Source: Linanthus parryae
Taxonomy: Eukaryota; Streptophyta; Magnoliopsida; Ericales; Polemoniaceae
Reading direction: 5' to 3'
Assembly (NCBI GenBank): GCA_023055425.1
Contig: JALGPY010000001.1
Coordinates: 140,517,368-140,581,367, forward strand
Length of the DNA: 64,000 bases
Below, piece after piece: positions 1 through 11,439 of this stretch. The notes under the pieces are model-generated. The model searched no databases, was not told the DNA's origin, and saw only the letters and a program-made list of their open reading frames with translations. The stretch's first letter is position 1; each line of letters begins with the position of its first letter. The translations under genes were made by a program, and so were the position numbers.

Positions 1-398
1 CTGGGACAATAGGTGCTATGTAAGATGACGAGTACTAAAACTTAACTTCCTATAGTTCAGGTCTTCATATTCTTTTACTTACCCGGGTTTAAATAATAAT
101 ATAGCTCTTAACTAATTGCATCATAAGAGTTGATTGCGTCAATGATATTCCAATGATGGCAGAAACTGGATGAGAATCGGGTAATTGAGCGGGGAATCAG
201 AAATAAGCTAAGCTGGAGAAAATTGTACAGTTATCATCAGTTTCAACTACCAACATAAGTGTGCCAGTGAATACTGATCAAACTAGAATTGTGCAACATA
301 CAACACGAAGGTATGTACTAGTAGGTGAAATTCCTATATTCATCACTATAAACTAAACTGCATTGTTCGACATTTCAATTTGAGGAGTCAACACCTAC
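1..398 (-). other. Probable intron 3 of the TCX gene; no exon seen
   Basis: On the minus strand the donor GTAGGT begins at 398. I looked in this stretch for the expected linker and second CXC repeat and found no cysteine-rich reading frame. It is most likely intron running off the window. Confidence 0.5.
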
Positions 399-2900
399 CC
401 TGCCATCTTGTGGTCTTCGTGGACTGTTTGCAATCTTAGGTTTGAAGGCATCAGGATTACGCTCTAAGGTAAGTCCAATGGCGCGTTGTCTAATGGCGTC
501 ATGCTCGATACTATTGTGGCAGTTTGTACAATTGCACCCGTTACATGAAATCCCTGCAGTAAAGCACTCACAGTACCTGATACAGTGAAAAGTCAGTATC
601 ATATAGATAAATAAAACTACGAGTTTAATAAACAAAAATGAGGCTGAGCCATAAGCCCATGACTGCCTCATTTATCAAATTATTACTACGTTAGATCAAC
701 GTTTGTCAAGCAACCATCTACAGAATCACCTTAGTCGGAATATCCCTAGAAGAAAAGTGTAATCTATATGAAATTTAGAATAACTATCTTAGTTACCATG
801 AACTTTCAAAACAAAAGGTCCCAAATCTATGGAATGTCCTAATAACGCTGTAAATTTAAGTAAAGCAAAAAAGGGAACACTGTTGATATCCATAATGTTC
901 TTTGAATCTCTCCAAAATTCCACGTCCTTTTTTCTCAGATAAAACCCTCATGATTAGTTACCTGTTCTAGCAGCACTAGGTCATAAGCAGTCTTTATTTA
1001 TACTTCTCTGTTGTCTATTAGACTAGAATATGTGGTAATGTTTTTATTTGTACAAGGTGGCATGATTAGCATCACCTCAAAGTTTTCATTCAATGTTGAA
1101 GTTCAAACATTAATCATTTGGTTCAGAAATTTCTTTCTTATTAGTTAATACTACTAAGAAAATGAGCTAGTGATCATATACCATGATTTCTGCTGCTGAA
1201 AATTCTGAAAAACAACACTGGTGGTGAAGGCATTAAAGCTTCTATATTATGCTGCTAGACCTGAAACAAATCAATGCTTGACCAGTTCAAACAAATCATG
1301 ATGTTTGGTTCATAGTCATTTCTGCTAATGCTAGTTCAGACTTCAGAGTCCTCTAATCAGAGATTTGTTAAAACCTAAATAATTCCGCTAGGAGATGGAG
1401 GGAACAAAAGTGACTACTCATTCATCACCCAGTGTCACAAAAACTTACAAGGTTGGAATTACGTTCTGGTGCAATCAAGAAGAATTGAGTAAGTGGGAGT
1501 GAGATTGAGTTAATTACGGTATCTGACAGGAATAATAGTGTAAAGCTACTGCAAGAGATTGTAGAGGTGTGCTTACAACTTCAAGCATCGAGAGTGTTTG
1601 CAATTGCATTGCTTTTGCTTCTTTGGAGTACCTGCTTCCGGGTCAATATTACACCGTTGAAGTGATTTCGGAGACTCTGTCCTGCTGATGAAACATTATT
1701 AGTACTGAAGTCATGTAAGAAACAAAAATGGTCAAAATAAAAGAAATCCAATAATGATATGAAAATTTTGAACTGCACGCTTCCTCTGAGTTTCTAAGCA
1801 ATGTAATTGTTACTATGAACCAAAACATCAGTAGTACTAAATAAGTACAAGACAAATAAGCAAATAAAGTGAAAGATTATAGAACATCTTGCACTCGACC
1901 GTCTTCCCAAGAAAGAAAAAAACAAAAGGAAGAAAACAAAACATTCGGATGCTAATGCTCATGTCGCTTCAAATTAGTAACTTAAAACTCTGTACATGGT
2001 CGAGAACATTGGACCTCCCAACAACTATATCTTCCATCTCCTCCCTCTTTTTTGTAGCTATCCTATCTTAGTTTAAAAAGATTCATATTGTACAATATAT
2101 ATTAGACTCAGAATGATAAAGGACAATCTTTAAGCCTGTTTGAACCTTTAAAAGATTTCCATGATGCAGGGTGGTTCTAGTCTTCTAGATATATGGCCAT
2201 AACAAGAATGAGATGAAACTTACAGTATTGGATTTCCTATTAATCCCCATTATAAAGAGCTGTTGGATGACTTAACTAGCTGTTTTTGTGTAACTTCACT
2301 TAAATATACTATGCTTCTTTATAAGCATTAGCTTTAAAATGGAAAATTGTTGATCTCCAGAGATCGTTTCGTAACTGCTTCCTGGATCTTCCTTAATGAT
2401 GTCTTTCTCAGATCAAGCAATTCGCATAACATTGATGTTGGACTTCCAGTATTTAGTTTAACACACTCAGCAATAGTATCATTTCTTAACAAAGTGTAGA
2501 AATAAACAATTAACAATAAAACTAAGTCATCAAGCTATGAATAATCAAATTGCTGAACACAATAGCCAATAGCCAAATGAACTCACACTGCTGGAAATGT
2601 CGGTGGCGGCCGGACCGCCGGTTGTTTCACCTTCCTTCTCACTTGCAATTGAGCCACAGGCACCGTCGCCGGAGCCGGTGGTTTCACACGCTGCTTCACA
2701 TGCAATTGAGGCACCACTCTTTGCTCCGTCGGCGGCGGAGCTCGCGGCTGTGCTAAGGCGAGCAATTTCAACTGCAATCGCGCTTGCGGATGCTCCGGCA
2801 GTATCGCCGCCGACGTCGCCTTGAGCATCGCCGTGAAATCTAGCTGTCTCGCCAGCCGTCGCTTCGGAAAATCGGTACTTGCCACATCAGGCTGCTCCAT
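399..2900 (-). CDS. TCX (tesmin/TSO1-like CXC) DNA-binding protein, 5' part of gene
   Basis: Three coding exons can be joined in phase on the minus strand: 2900-2587 (ATG at 2900), 1681-1577 and 576-399. Each junction is GT-AG (donors GTGAGT, GTAAGC and GTAGGT), and the split codons close correctly (GT+G, TT+G). Exon 1 encodes a short N-terminus with [10 protein letters not shown] followed by a Pro/Gln/Val-rich stretch. Exons 2 and 3 encode the first CXC repeat: [13 protein letters not shown] runs across the intron into YCECFTAG and [11 protein letters not shown], then [11 protein letters not shown]. This is the arrangement of plant TCX5/TCX6-type proteins, which bind CHR-like TTYRAA elements through paired CXC repeats and act in DREAM-type complexes (family knowledge). 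The second CXC repeat was not found in 1-398, so the gene probably continues past the left edge, although truncation cannot be excluded. Confidence 0.85.
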
Positions 2901-3742
2901 AACACTTCCGATTTCCTCCGATCACCACATCAAACCCTAGCTAGATAAGCCTCACAATTTTGAATTTTTTTTTTAAATAATTTTACCCAAATAAATCCAA
3001 AAAAATCAAAAAAAAAATTGAGAGATCGGAAACAGCAACGCCGACGGAAATGTCGATCGAATCGGAGTCCGTCGCCGGAGAGATTTTGGAGAATCGGAGA
3101 TGAGGAAGACGATGAAGATGAGAGAGAAAGTGAGAGTGAGAGAGCTGAGGAGGTTACTCTCTCTATTGGGGCTTTTGAAATTGAATGGGATTTGATTTGT
3201 CTATTTTTAAATCAACGGCGGAGAAGATCTCGCGGATGATCGAAGCGTCGAGATTGAATAGGAAGGAATTAACGGCTGTGATTTGGTGGGAGGAGTAGTG
3301 GATGGTCAGCGGGCCGTCGGATTGAGAGAGAGAAAAGGGAAGGATTTGGGAACATGATGTGGTGTTTGGTAGTGGGAAAATTTTGGCGGGGAACGGGGGG
3401 TGTTTAGATGGAGATGAGCAACAGTTTTGGATAACTATTAGTATTAAATTTGAATTTTCAATATTTAAAGATACTTTTTGGTTTTTTAGTACGAATATTT
3501 ATTTTGGATGGTTATGGTACCACAATTTAAATTTTTTGAGATTTTTTTTAAAGTAATTTTTTATTTAAGACACTTATTAGCCAACATTCATCATCACCAC
3601 CGCCACAGTCGCCACCACAAAGACAACCTTCCTCACCTCGCCAAAAAACTCCATAACCACCAAGCTCCAATCATATTGCCCGGAGGCTTCAAGTAGCCAC
3701 CTTCGTCACAAATGCCGCTAGCGACCACGACTTGGAGCACGG
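2901..3742 (-). promoter_or_regulatory. 5' flank and promoter region of the TCX gene
   Basis: This is the sequence upstream of the minus-strand ATG at 2900. It begins with an A/T-tract leader (about 2955-3020) and a GAGA-rich block at about 3110-3160, and becomes AT-rich from 3420. No TATA box stands out. Short ORFs here on the plus strand are low-complexity and not convincing genes. From 3590 to 3700 there is a CAC/CCAC-rich stretch with no recognised function. Confidence 0.4.
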
Positions 3743-4617
3743 TGTAGACACGTAAATTTTCAGCCACTTAAACGGCGCCGTGTGTTCTCAATTATTTGAC
3801 AAATTGATGGATCGGAAAGCACTATTCGATAAATTATTGTCCTAAAACGACAATTAAATGCGGACTAAATTGTAATTGAGACAACACTTATTTACAGACA
3901 ATGACGGTCCATGGTGGCGCTATGTCACTACACGACATGGCTACAAGTCAACAAGTACGGCCAATAAAAGAGTGACACTTGTCAATTTGATGCAGCTATC
4001 AAGACTAGAAAGTACGGCCAATCATATCGCGCCACCTGTCAAATTAGTGCAGAAAATAAGAAATACATATTTCTTAAAATAAATCATTATTCTTAAATAG
4101 ATAATGATTTATTATTATGTGATTGTTGGAGACTATTCTTTTATTAAATAAATAAATAAAAGATAATTAATTGTACGAGTTGTAACATGACTACAACTCT
4201 TACTCCAGTGCTTATATAAAAGGGTCACCCTTAGGTCATAAAACACACAACTCGATCTTGTAAGAAGTAGAGATCTCTGAAGATCAAGATGATAAAGCCC
4301 TGAAGAGTTCATACATCCATCAACAAGATCGTCGTCCAGTTCTTCAAGACATTCGAAAATCTTCAAGCAAGTTCTTCGCGTTCTTCAAGACATTCAACGC
4401 CTTCTTCGCCGAAATCGAAGAACGCCTACTCGTTCGATCTGAAGTCAAGCTGCGAAGCCCACATTCGACGTTCAAGGAGAAAAATCAGAGGATTTAGTTT
4501 CCATTTAGAAATCATATTCAGAGACTGTAATCCGCTACATTACTTTCATCAATAAAAATTATTTGTTACTCCGAATTTATCGCTTTTGTTTTCATTAGTA
4601 TAAAATTTGTGTGTACA
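3743..4617 (+). mobile_element. Solo LTR, 875 bp, TSD CACGG
   Basis: The element starts TGTAGACA and ends TGTGTACA, giving a TGT...ACA terminal inverted repeat. It is flanked by a perfect 5-bp target-site duplication, CACGG, at 3738-3742 and 4618-4622. A TATA box (TTATATAAAAGG) lies near 4212 and AATAAA near 4552, both on the plus strand, as expected for an LTR with internal promoter and polyadenylation signals. There is no primer site, coding region or second LTR nearby. It is therefore a solo LTR left by unequal recombination. The superfamily cannot be decided from the LTR alone. Confidence 0.85.
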
Positions 4618-6330
4618 CACGGCTCGTACCGTTCACTTCTGACATTTCATAGAATTTCTTAGGACCATTAGTGCAAGCTAAAAATGCTAAAACAACCCAT
4701 TTCAAACCATCACAAAATTTCATCAAAAAATATGTATAAGTTTCACCTCTTGTCTCTCGTTCCACGTATGTTTGCATATTCATGATCATATATGTCCCGA
4801 GGATAATCTCCGTTAAAGTAAGTGACAAAGAGAACGTTAGAAATAAATATAGAAAATTATTTTGTGAATTGGGGTCGTATTTGTATTTTGCGAAACCTGC
4901 AAGAACGTATGTTTGAGAATTTGACTATCTCAGGGGAGTCAAGTGTAAAACTATTATTCCTTATATTTGACATATTCATGGTTTATATCCTTTGATTCAC
5001 CTACGTTAATTTGATTGAAAATAAAATGTTAGACATAAAAATAGCTAATCATTTCATGAATTTGGATTGTAGTTGTATTTTATGAAATTTAAAAGAACTT
5101 ATGTTTGAGAATTTGACTATCTTAGTGGAGGCAAATGTGAAATGATTATTCTAACTATTTTTTACTATAAGTACTTTAGTACTAACTAATTATTACAACT
5201 TTCCTCAAAAAAAATCCCAAAAAACTTTGGGGTTAATAAGTTAGTAAATTAATACTAGGATCAATAAATTTATATCAGGTTAGTAAATTAACATATATTA
5301 CTTTTATAGCGGAGGCAAATGTGAAATTATTATCCTCAAACTTGTTATTTGTGTTTAATTGAACTCACTACTTTCACATATTGAATCTGAGTATTCTGGG
5401 GACTTGTCACTCGAGAAGAAATGATATCTACTACTTAAATTATGAGATTTTAGAAATAATCATAATGAGACTTTCCTGAATGCTTAAGCTAATACTAACG
5501 TAAAGTGGTACATCTACTCTCAGATACACTGTTATAGTTAAACCAAACAGGGCTTGAGTCGAAGGTGGCTTTGAGGTTGTTCATTTAATCATCCAGATTA
5601 TATGAGATTTCGATTATAGTTACCTATGGGTGCATTAGCACATGCAAGACACTAGTACTACTCTCTCGGGACAATATTTTCTCATTTAAGGGGTGTCGAC
5701 ACTTAAGGTCTAGTTGCTGAGGTGGAATTGGTTCGGACAGGGGTATCATTTGATTGTCCACATTGGATATGATTCATGGCTATGAATCTCCCCAATCAAG
5801 GAACTAAACTGATTTTTGAAATAAATGAAAACATGACAAACTTGTCTTAAGACTCATATGTTCCCCCAGTATTATTTATGTTATGATGTGTTCTCACTCA
5901 CTTTGTGCTTACTTTCAAATGTGACGATCCTTTTTTTGTAAAACCACCACATGTGAGGATTGTGCTGGGAATCGGAACATCGCTTATAATGGAGGCTTCG
6001 CTCGGTGAAAATAACTTAGTAACCTCAATATTATGGTGTTTGTAGTATAATGATTTGTAATAACTCTGGACAAGGCTCGTCAACATTTTTTTATTTAATA
6101 AAGCCAGTTTTGTGAACCCGAATCGAAAGATTTCACACCTGATCATGTTGGATGAATCCCCCATGACAGGGGAACGCCCATAGTTCCAGTAATGAAATTT
6201 TAAGGGTGTTATAATTATAACTTGTAGCAAAGCACATTCGAATTTAAAGTTTAAAGCACCATAGCTAAAGTGGAAATCAATTTTTGAAAATAAAAATTAA
6301 CATTTTTTTCTGAAAAGCCAAGATAAAATA
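4618..6330. other. Spacer with possible decayed LTR fragment (about 5640-6240)
   Basis: No gene is seen. From about 5880 to 5960 the order of words (TGTGTTCTCACTCA, TGCTTACTTTCAAA, T-run, ACCACCACA) resembles the 3' part of the large LTRs at 10545-10640 and 31265-31345. A strongly decayed third member of that LTR family may lie here. The rest is AT-rich sequence without structure I can name. Confidence 0.3.
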
Positions 6331-6424
6331 TGTAATAACCCGACTCAATCCTAGGGACAAAATAGTAATTTGGAAATTCAAATAAATTTTAATTATGAAA
6401 ATAATAAAAATGACAATGATGATA

Positions 6425-6425
<1 letters not shown>

Positions 6426-6498
<73 letters not shown>
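6426..6498. repeat. (TTA)n microsatellite
   Basis: About 24 uninterrupted TTA/TAT triplets, followed by AAC-rich triplets to about 6520. It lies near the 5' end of the large solo LTR. Confidence 0.95.
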
Positions 6499-6499
<1 letters not shown>

Positions 6500-6775
6500 A
6501 CAACAACAACAACAAAAACAACAACAGCAATAATTATAATAATAAAAAGAAGAATAATAAGTTGAGTAAATTATTCTGGTAAGATTTTAGAAAACGTTAG
6601 ATTAACGTTTGTAATTTAATTCGGGTAAATTTCTTTATTTTAGTCGTGATCGTGTGTACGACCACACCGGGTAACTTCGTAGTTGTGCCACGCACAATCA
6701 CTCGACAGGTTGGTGTGTCTAGCCACACCCAATAATTTCTAAAGAATGTGTCACCAGAGTTTTCATCTTTCTTGT

Positions 6776-6859
6776 CTTCTTCTTCTTCTTCTTCTTCTTC
6801 TTCTTCTTCTTCTTCTTCTTCTTCTTCTTCTTCTTCTTCTTCTTCTTCTTCTTCTTCTT
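6776..6859. repeat. (TTC)n microsatellite
   Basis: About 28 TTC triplets upstream of the LTR TATA box. The sequence is a polypyrimidine mirror repeat, so H-DNA is possible. Poly-Leu, poly-Lys and poly-Arg ORFs over this stretch are artefacts. Confidence 0.95.
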
Positions 6860-7711
6860 TCGGCAGCCACTTTGCCTGACAAAATCACCGCCCCACCGCC
6901 ACCTCTCCACCTCTTCCACCTCTTCCACCCCTTCCTCTCCTCTATATAAATCTGAGAACAAGAGCAGAACACACCCTCATCATCATCATCCTCATTCTCA
7001 TCACCTTTCTTACCTCCGGCGAGATCACCGCCGTGAGCACCACCACCACCAACACATCCTTCCTCTCTTCTTTCCCTCTGTTTTTCCCTCTCTCTTGCTT
7101 CCTGACACGAACAGAACCAAGGAACAGCAGCAGCAGCAGTGGCTAGAAGCCACCGCCACTGCAATCCCCGACTGGAACCACTGAAGCCAACCACAACCAA
7201 CGTCACCTCCTCTTCCCTTCTTTCCTTATTCTCCTTGTTCTACTCTCTTATATGAACCCAGAAGACGAAATATAGCCATAAACGAAGTGGTAGCAGCAAT
7301 AGTTAACCGCTGAAACAACCACCGCCATGGAACCACCATTAACACCGGCGAGAATCCGGGCAACCCAAAACAGAGCCACCCACGACCCTCTGACCCTTCC
7401 AATAGTCTCTTTGGGGTCCGACCAAGCTTGAGGAAGCCTCATCCGCGCCCAAGAGCCACCAGAAACAGCTCTGTCGAGCTCTACCTCCGGCGCCGCCGTT
7501 CGGCCACTTGACTCGACTCGATTCTCGACCTTTTCTTACGTTTTTTTTGTTCCGGTATGCTCTAATCTTCTCCCTGATTTGATTTAGATTGTCAAAATCG
7601 TGTCTTGATGTTTGAATTCACGTTTAGATTGATCAAGTTAGAATTTCATGCATAGGGGGAGAGGTAGTTGTCTTTTTCAAAAATTGTTTTAGTTAAAGAT
7701 GGAGCGTATAT

Positions 7712-9144
7712 TGTAGGGTTTTGATTCATGGATCGCGCAAACGGAAGCATAATCAAACAAATAGCCATGCAAAACCCTCCAAGGATCACAAGTCTAGATG
7801 CATAACGATAGTGAAGGTAAGAAATCATAAACACACCTTTGGGTTCTCCTTGATGACTTCAAACGCGAATAGTGTCACGTTCTCTATAGTTGATCCACGC
7901 CTAGAGTTGATCCCAGAACTCCCAAACTCCTTGGTGCTAGCTCGGAATAAGAGGAGGGTGAAGGAATCACGCAAAACGAGACAAAAGAGGGGCTTCGGCC
8001 CTCTTTTTGGCCGACGGGGTGAGGGCGGCGGCAAGGGGTCGGGTTCGGCCTCCTTGTTGCTTGCTCTCTCTCCTTTGTTCTCTCCCACTCTTGTTATGTT
8101 CACTAATGAGCATAAGTTATGAGGAAGGAAGGAAGGAGGGTCCTTTATATAGTCCAACAACTCCTTGTTAACTACCTAAAGGACTTATTCTAGTCCAACT
8201 AGAATTCAATTTAGTCCCTTCCTTGCAAATTAGTCCCTATTAAGTTTGCAAGGGTTTGCAAAGTGATCCTTCTAATTAATTAATCCAATTAATTAATTCG
8301 CAAATCTAGTTCAACTCTATATAGCGTGTGACCCCATAGGTTCTATCTAGTTGGTAGCAACTGTTTGCTAATATGGAGCGGTTTCTAGCAAAACATCCAT
8401 TCTAGCCAACTAATAGAATAGTCATCTAGACAACCTTGTACAAGTAATTGTCTCATCCCTTTGCCTCAATATCCGGATTGGACACGAGACATACAAGTCA
8501 CACTCGTATATCCAATCCATAGTTTCTCGATCAATGGGAATAGCCTTATTCGTGCAAATAACATCAATATCCCATATATTGATTTATTTGAGTCTGGCCA
8601 GACATTCTATAAGCACTATCCCTCGAGTGGCCTAGGATATCTACTCCCGTTATGTGGGAGGGGCAAATCCTCTCTACGTCCACTACGATCTCTAAGCTTG
8701 CTTCTCATTGTATCCAGTACACGCCTTTATAACTACCCAGTTACGGTGTAGCGTTTAACGCTACCAAGATCACAATGATCCACAACTAGAATATCTAGTG
8801 ACTTCAAGTCTAAGGATGACAATACCATTGCACCGCGAGAAGCACTTGTGACTCAACATAACATGTATGTAGCCTTCTCGGTGATGGGTCAATCCAGTGG
8901 AACATTCCGTAATGCACACCTATGTGTTGGATCGTGATATCTCCATATCAATCCAACCCCATACTAGTCTATAGATGATTGTCCCATTAATCATTATACT
9001 TGACTAGGGATATTTAAGATAAACAACACAATTGTAAATCTAAGGACTTCATTATATTAAATATCCAATAAATAATAAATGAATTTTCTAGCCATATACA
9101 AATTCATACTAAACTAGATTGCCTCTAGGGCATCTATTCCAACA
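7712..9144 (-). mobile_element. Solo LTR of the long-LTR copia family, nested, TSD TATAT
   Basis: It begins TGTAGGGTTTTGATTC and ends TCTATTCCAACA, flanked by TATAT at 7707-7711 and 9145-9149. It is very similar along its length to the LTRs at 20575-21992 and 27643-29060, in the same orientation, so the family promoter reads on the minus strand. A TATA box on the minus strand (ACTATATAAAGG) is near 8143-8154. It lies inside the 6331-10863 LTR and is therefore younger than that insertion. ORFs of 133, 111 and 96 codons here are fortuitous LTR frames. Confidence 0.92.
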
Positions 9145-10863
9145 TATATGTGTTCTTTCAACATAATTTTGGGATCGCTTGTCATTTAACAATCTGGATA
9201 TATTAAATGAAACAAAAATTAGATTTTTAAGTTTAAATCAATTTCTAAAATATTTAGCTACATTCCAGTTGAATAACATTATGCTGAATATTGAACTAAT
9301 ATGAAAACAAATATTTGTTAGCTAGATAGAATATATTTTCTTGAAAATATATCGATTTATTTAAATACACGCTTACTTTGAATAAATTGGTTATTAAGTA
9401 GTATCTTAGAATTAAAGTTAACGTTTTCTCAATTGATAGCAAACGTTCATTTGTATTAATAAGAATAATAACTTCTCCAACCTAAACATTTATATTCGTT
9501 TACTAAAGATATTATAAACAGTTTCCATACTTGGTTATATAAATTTGATAAATAAATGAATATTTAAATAACATTAATCTTTAAATAATTGCTTGGTTAC
9601 TTAAAAATAAACATGTTGGTAAAATAGCATTTAGTAAGTATTAAAAGTTTATGGACTCAAGTTGTGAATTTTTATATAATAATATTAAAATTTAGAATAT
9701 TGTTAAGAGGAAAATATAAGTATGGGGAGAACGTAGTGATTTCAAATAAGACTCGTTTAGGCTTATAGCAAGTCATGTTCGCATGCTTGTATAGATAAAG
9801 TTGTAATCGAGTAAAGGAATGTACTGTGTAGGTGACAAGTTCGTTGACGAAGGCTACGTGTCCTTCTAGGGGAACATTACGTGCTATTCACAGAAGAGCA
9901 AGGTGAGTATACATGCCAAACCTTGCGTGCTAGCTTCCTTCGTGTCATAACACGACTTTATTGCTTGTCTCAAAATGTGTTTTGCATATACATGATTTGC
10001 TTGAGTTCTCTTTATATTTTAAAATGACTGCTTTAAAACTGTCACGAGATAAATAATAATATGTAATAACGTAAAGTGGAAGAGTCGTGCGGGGAACGTC
10101 ATTCAGATCTTTATCATTTGGTTTGGCCGTTGTTGGCTATGTCCACTCGACCCATTATTATTTAGCTCGGCAATTTGCCTTGAGTTCGCTCCATGTACTC
10201 ACCTCTCTGGCCGCAAGAAGTCTTAGGAGGGTGCTGGCACTTAAGGTCATGGTAGCCTGGTGATGGGATATACTTGTGATATGATTGAATTTTCCCCGTT
10301 CAACTCAATGTTAAAATGGAATTCTTGGTTGGAAGTTCATTGATGAGAAATTGGATCTTTATGATTAAATTTGAATTATTGGAACTGGACAAAATGTTCA
10401 GTTCTGAATATTGGATGTGGATTGCCCACTGGTCGCTGGAAATTTTTGGAAATGTGAAAGAATATCTTATTCAACTGTCTTTTACTTTCGCTGCGCAATG
10501 TTATCTCTTACAGTTTACTTTAAATAATCTATACTTTTTGTTTGACACGCTAGGGTGTTGCTCACACAGTATTTCGTGCTAACTTTCAAAACTGCGGTTC
10601 TTTTTTTTCCTTCCCACCGCAGGTCTAGGAGACGGGAGCTACGGAGTAGCGGAGTACGAAACTCACGTAGAATAATAATGTTATGAGAAAACATATAGTA
10701 TGCTAGTCTATGTGTAATATAGCAATACTTGATGACATATGTAAGATACGTTGTGTAATGTTTAATAGCAATGTAATATAATGGAGGTTTTGCTTTTGAT
10801 GTCCGCCGTTATTCTTAGCAGCGCCCTCCCGGCTTGTCCAAGCCGGATAAGGGTGTTGTTGCA

Positions 10864-11434
10864 AAATATGTACTAAAAGAAATAAAGACATGGGAAAGAG
10901 GGATCGTCTATAGTGTGAGAGACATACACTTGTACTTATAATTAGTGGCATGTAAGTCGGACTAACCATCAAGTCAATATTCTGCTTAGACGGGTTTCAG
11001 AAGGTCTTATATCGCACTAAGAAAGATATGAGACCATCACCCATCCTCCGCCACTTACCACTATGAGGAAGGTGTGATGAACCTCTACGCCAAAGTGGTT
11101 AGTAGAATCACATCATGGTCTAGCATGTACCCAACTTTTAGAGGTACCACAATTCCATGGTGCAAGCCTATTGCTTGCTTAGGGCATTGCCCGATGAACC
11201 ATATTGGGAGAAACTCAAGGATGAGTAGCGGGCTTGATATTTCGGGACCATTGCCCTAATGAACAGAAATATTTGTATCGAGGCGAGTACTTGGTGGACC
11301 CAACCTCACTAGCACAAGAAATTTCTACTATATGGAACCCGAGAAGGCTGACCTGGAACTTAACGAAGCAAAGGTGATGAACATCAAGTGGATGTGTACT
11401 TTCCTTTAAGTCTGGTTTAGTAGTATTCGATATG
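10864..11434. other. Spacer, unidentified
   Basis: This stretch lies between the end of the large solo LTR and the left TSD of the plus-strand copia element. The longest frame (11074-11259) resembles no protein I know. I see no terminal repeats or RNA gene. It may be older transposon debris. Confidence 0.4.
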
Positions 11435-11439
11435 ATAAG

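Larger units (their letters stand above)
6331..10863 (+). mobile_element. Very large solo LTR (family L), TSD AAATA, interrupted by a copia solo LTR
   Basis: It begins TGTAATAACCCG at 6331 and ends GTTGTTGCA at 10863, with perfect 5-bp duplications AAATA at 6326-6330 and 10864-10868. Removing the nested 7712-9144 insert plus one TSD copy leaves about 3.1 kb. A TATA box (CTATATAAAT) is near 6941. Much of it can be matched by eye to the solo LTR at 29417-31585, including GTGTACGA near the start, the GGGGTCCGACCAA block, the CCACCGCAGGTCTAGGAG block and the closing ATGTCCGCC...GATAAGGG block. The TGTAAYACCC-type start and multi-kilobase length are typical of plant Ty3-type (Tekay-like) LTRs, but no coding sequence confirms this. 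TTA and TTC microsatellites have expanded inside it. Confidence 0.85.

Noticed and set aside
2334..2516. 60-codon minus-strand frame between TCX exons 1 and 2
   Set aside because: Exons 1 and 2 of TCX join in phase without it, and no suitable splice sites or CXC-family similarity are evident. It was kept as intron.
6719..7206. Poly-Lys, poly-Arg and poly-Leu ORFs
   Set aside because: They are produced by the TTC microsatellite inside a solo LTR and are not genes.
7721..8160. ORFs of 133 and 111 codons on opposite strands
   Set aside because: They lie inside the copia solo LTR, and equivalent stretches of the other LTRs are interrupted differently. No protein family fits.
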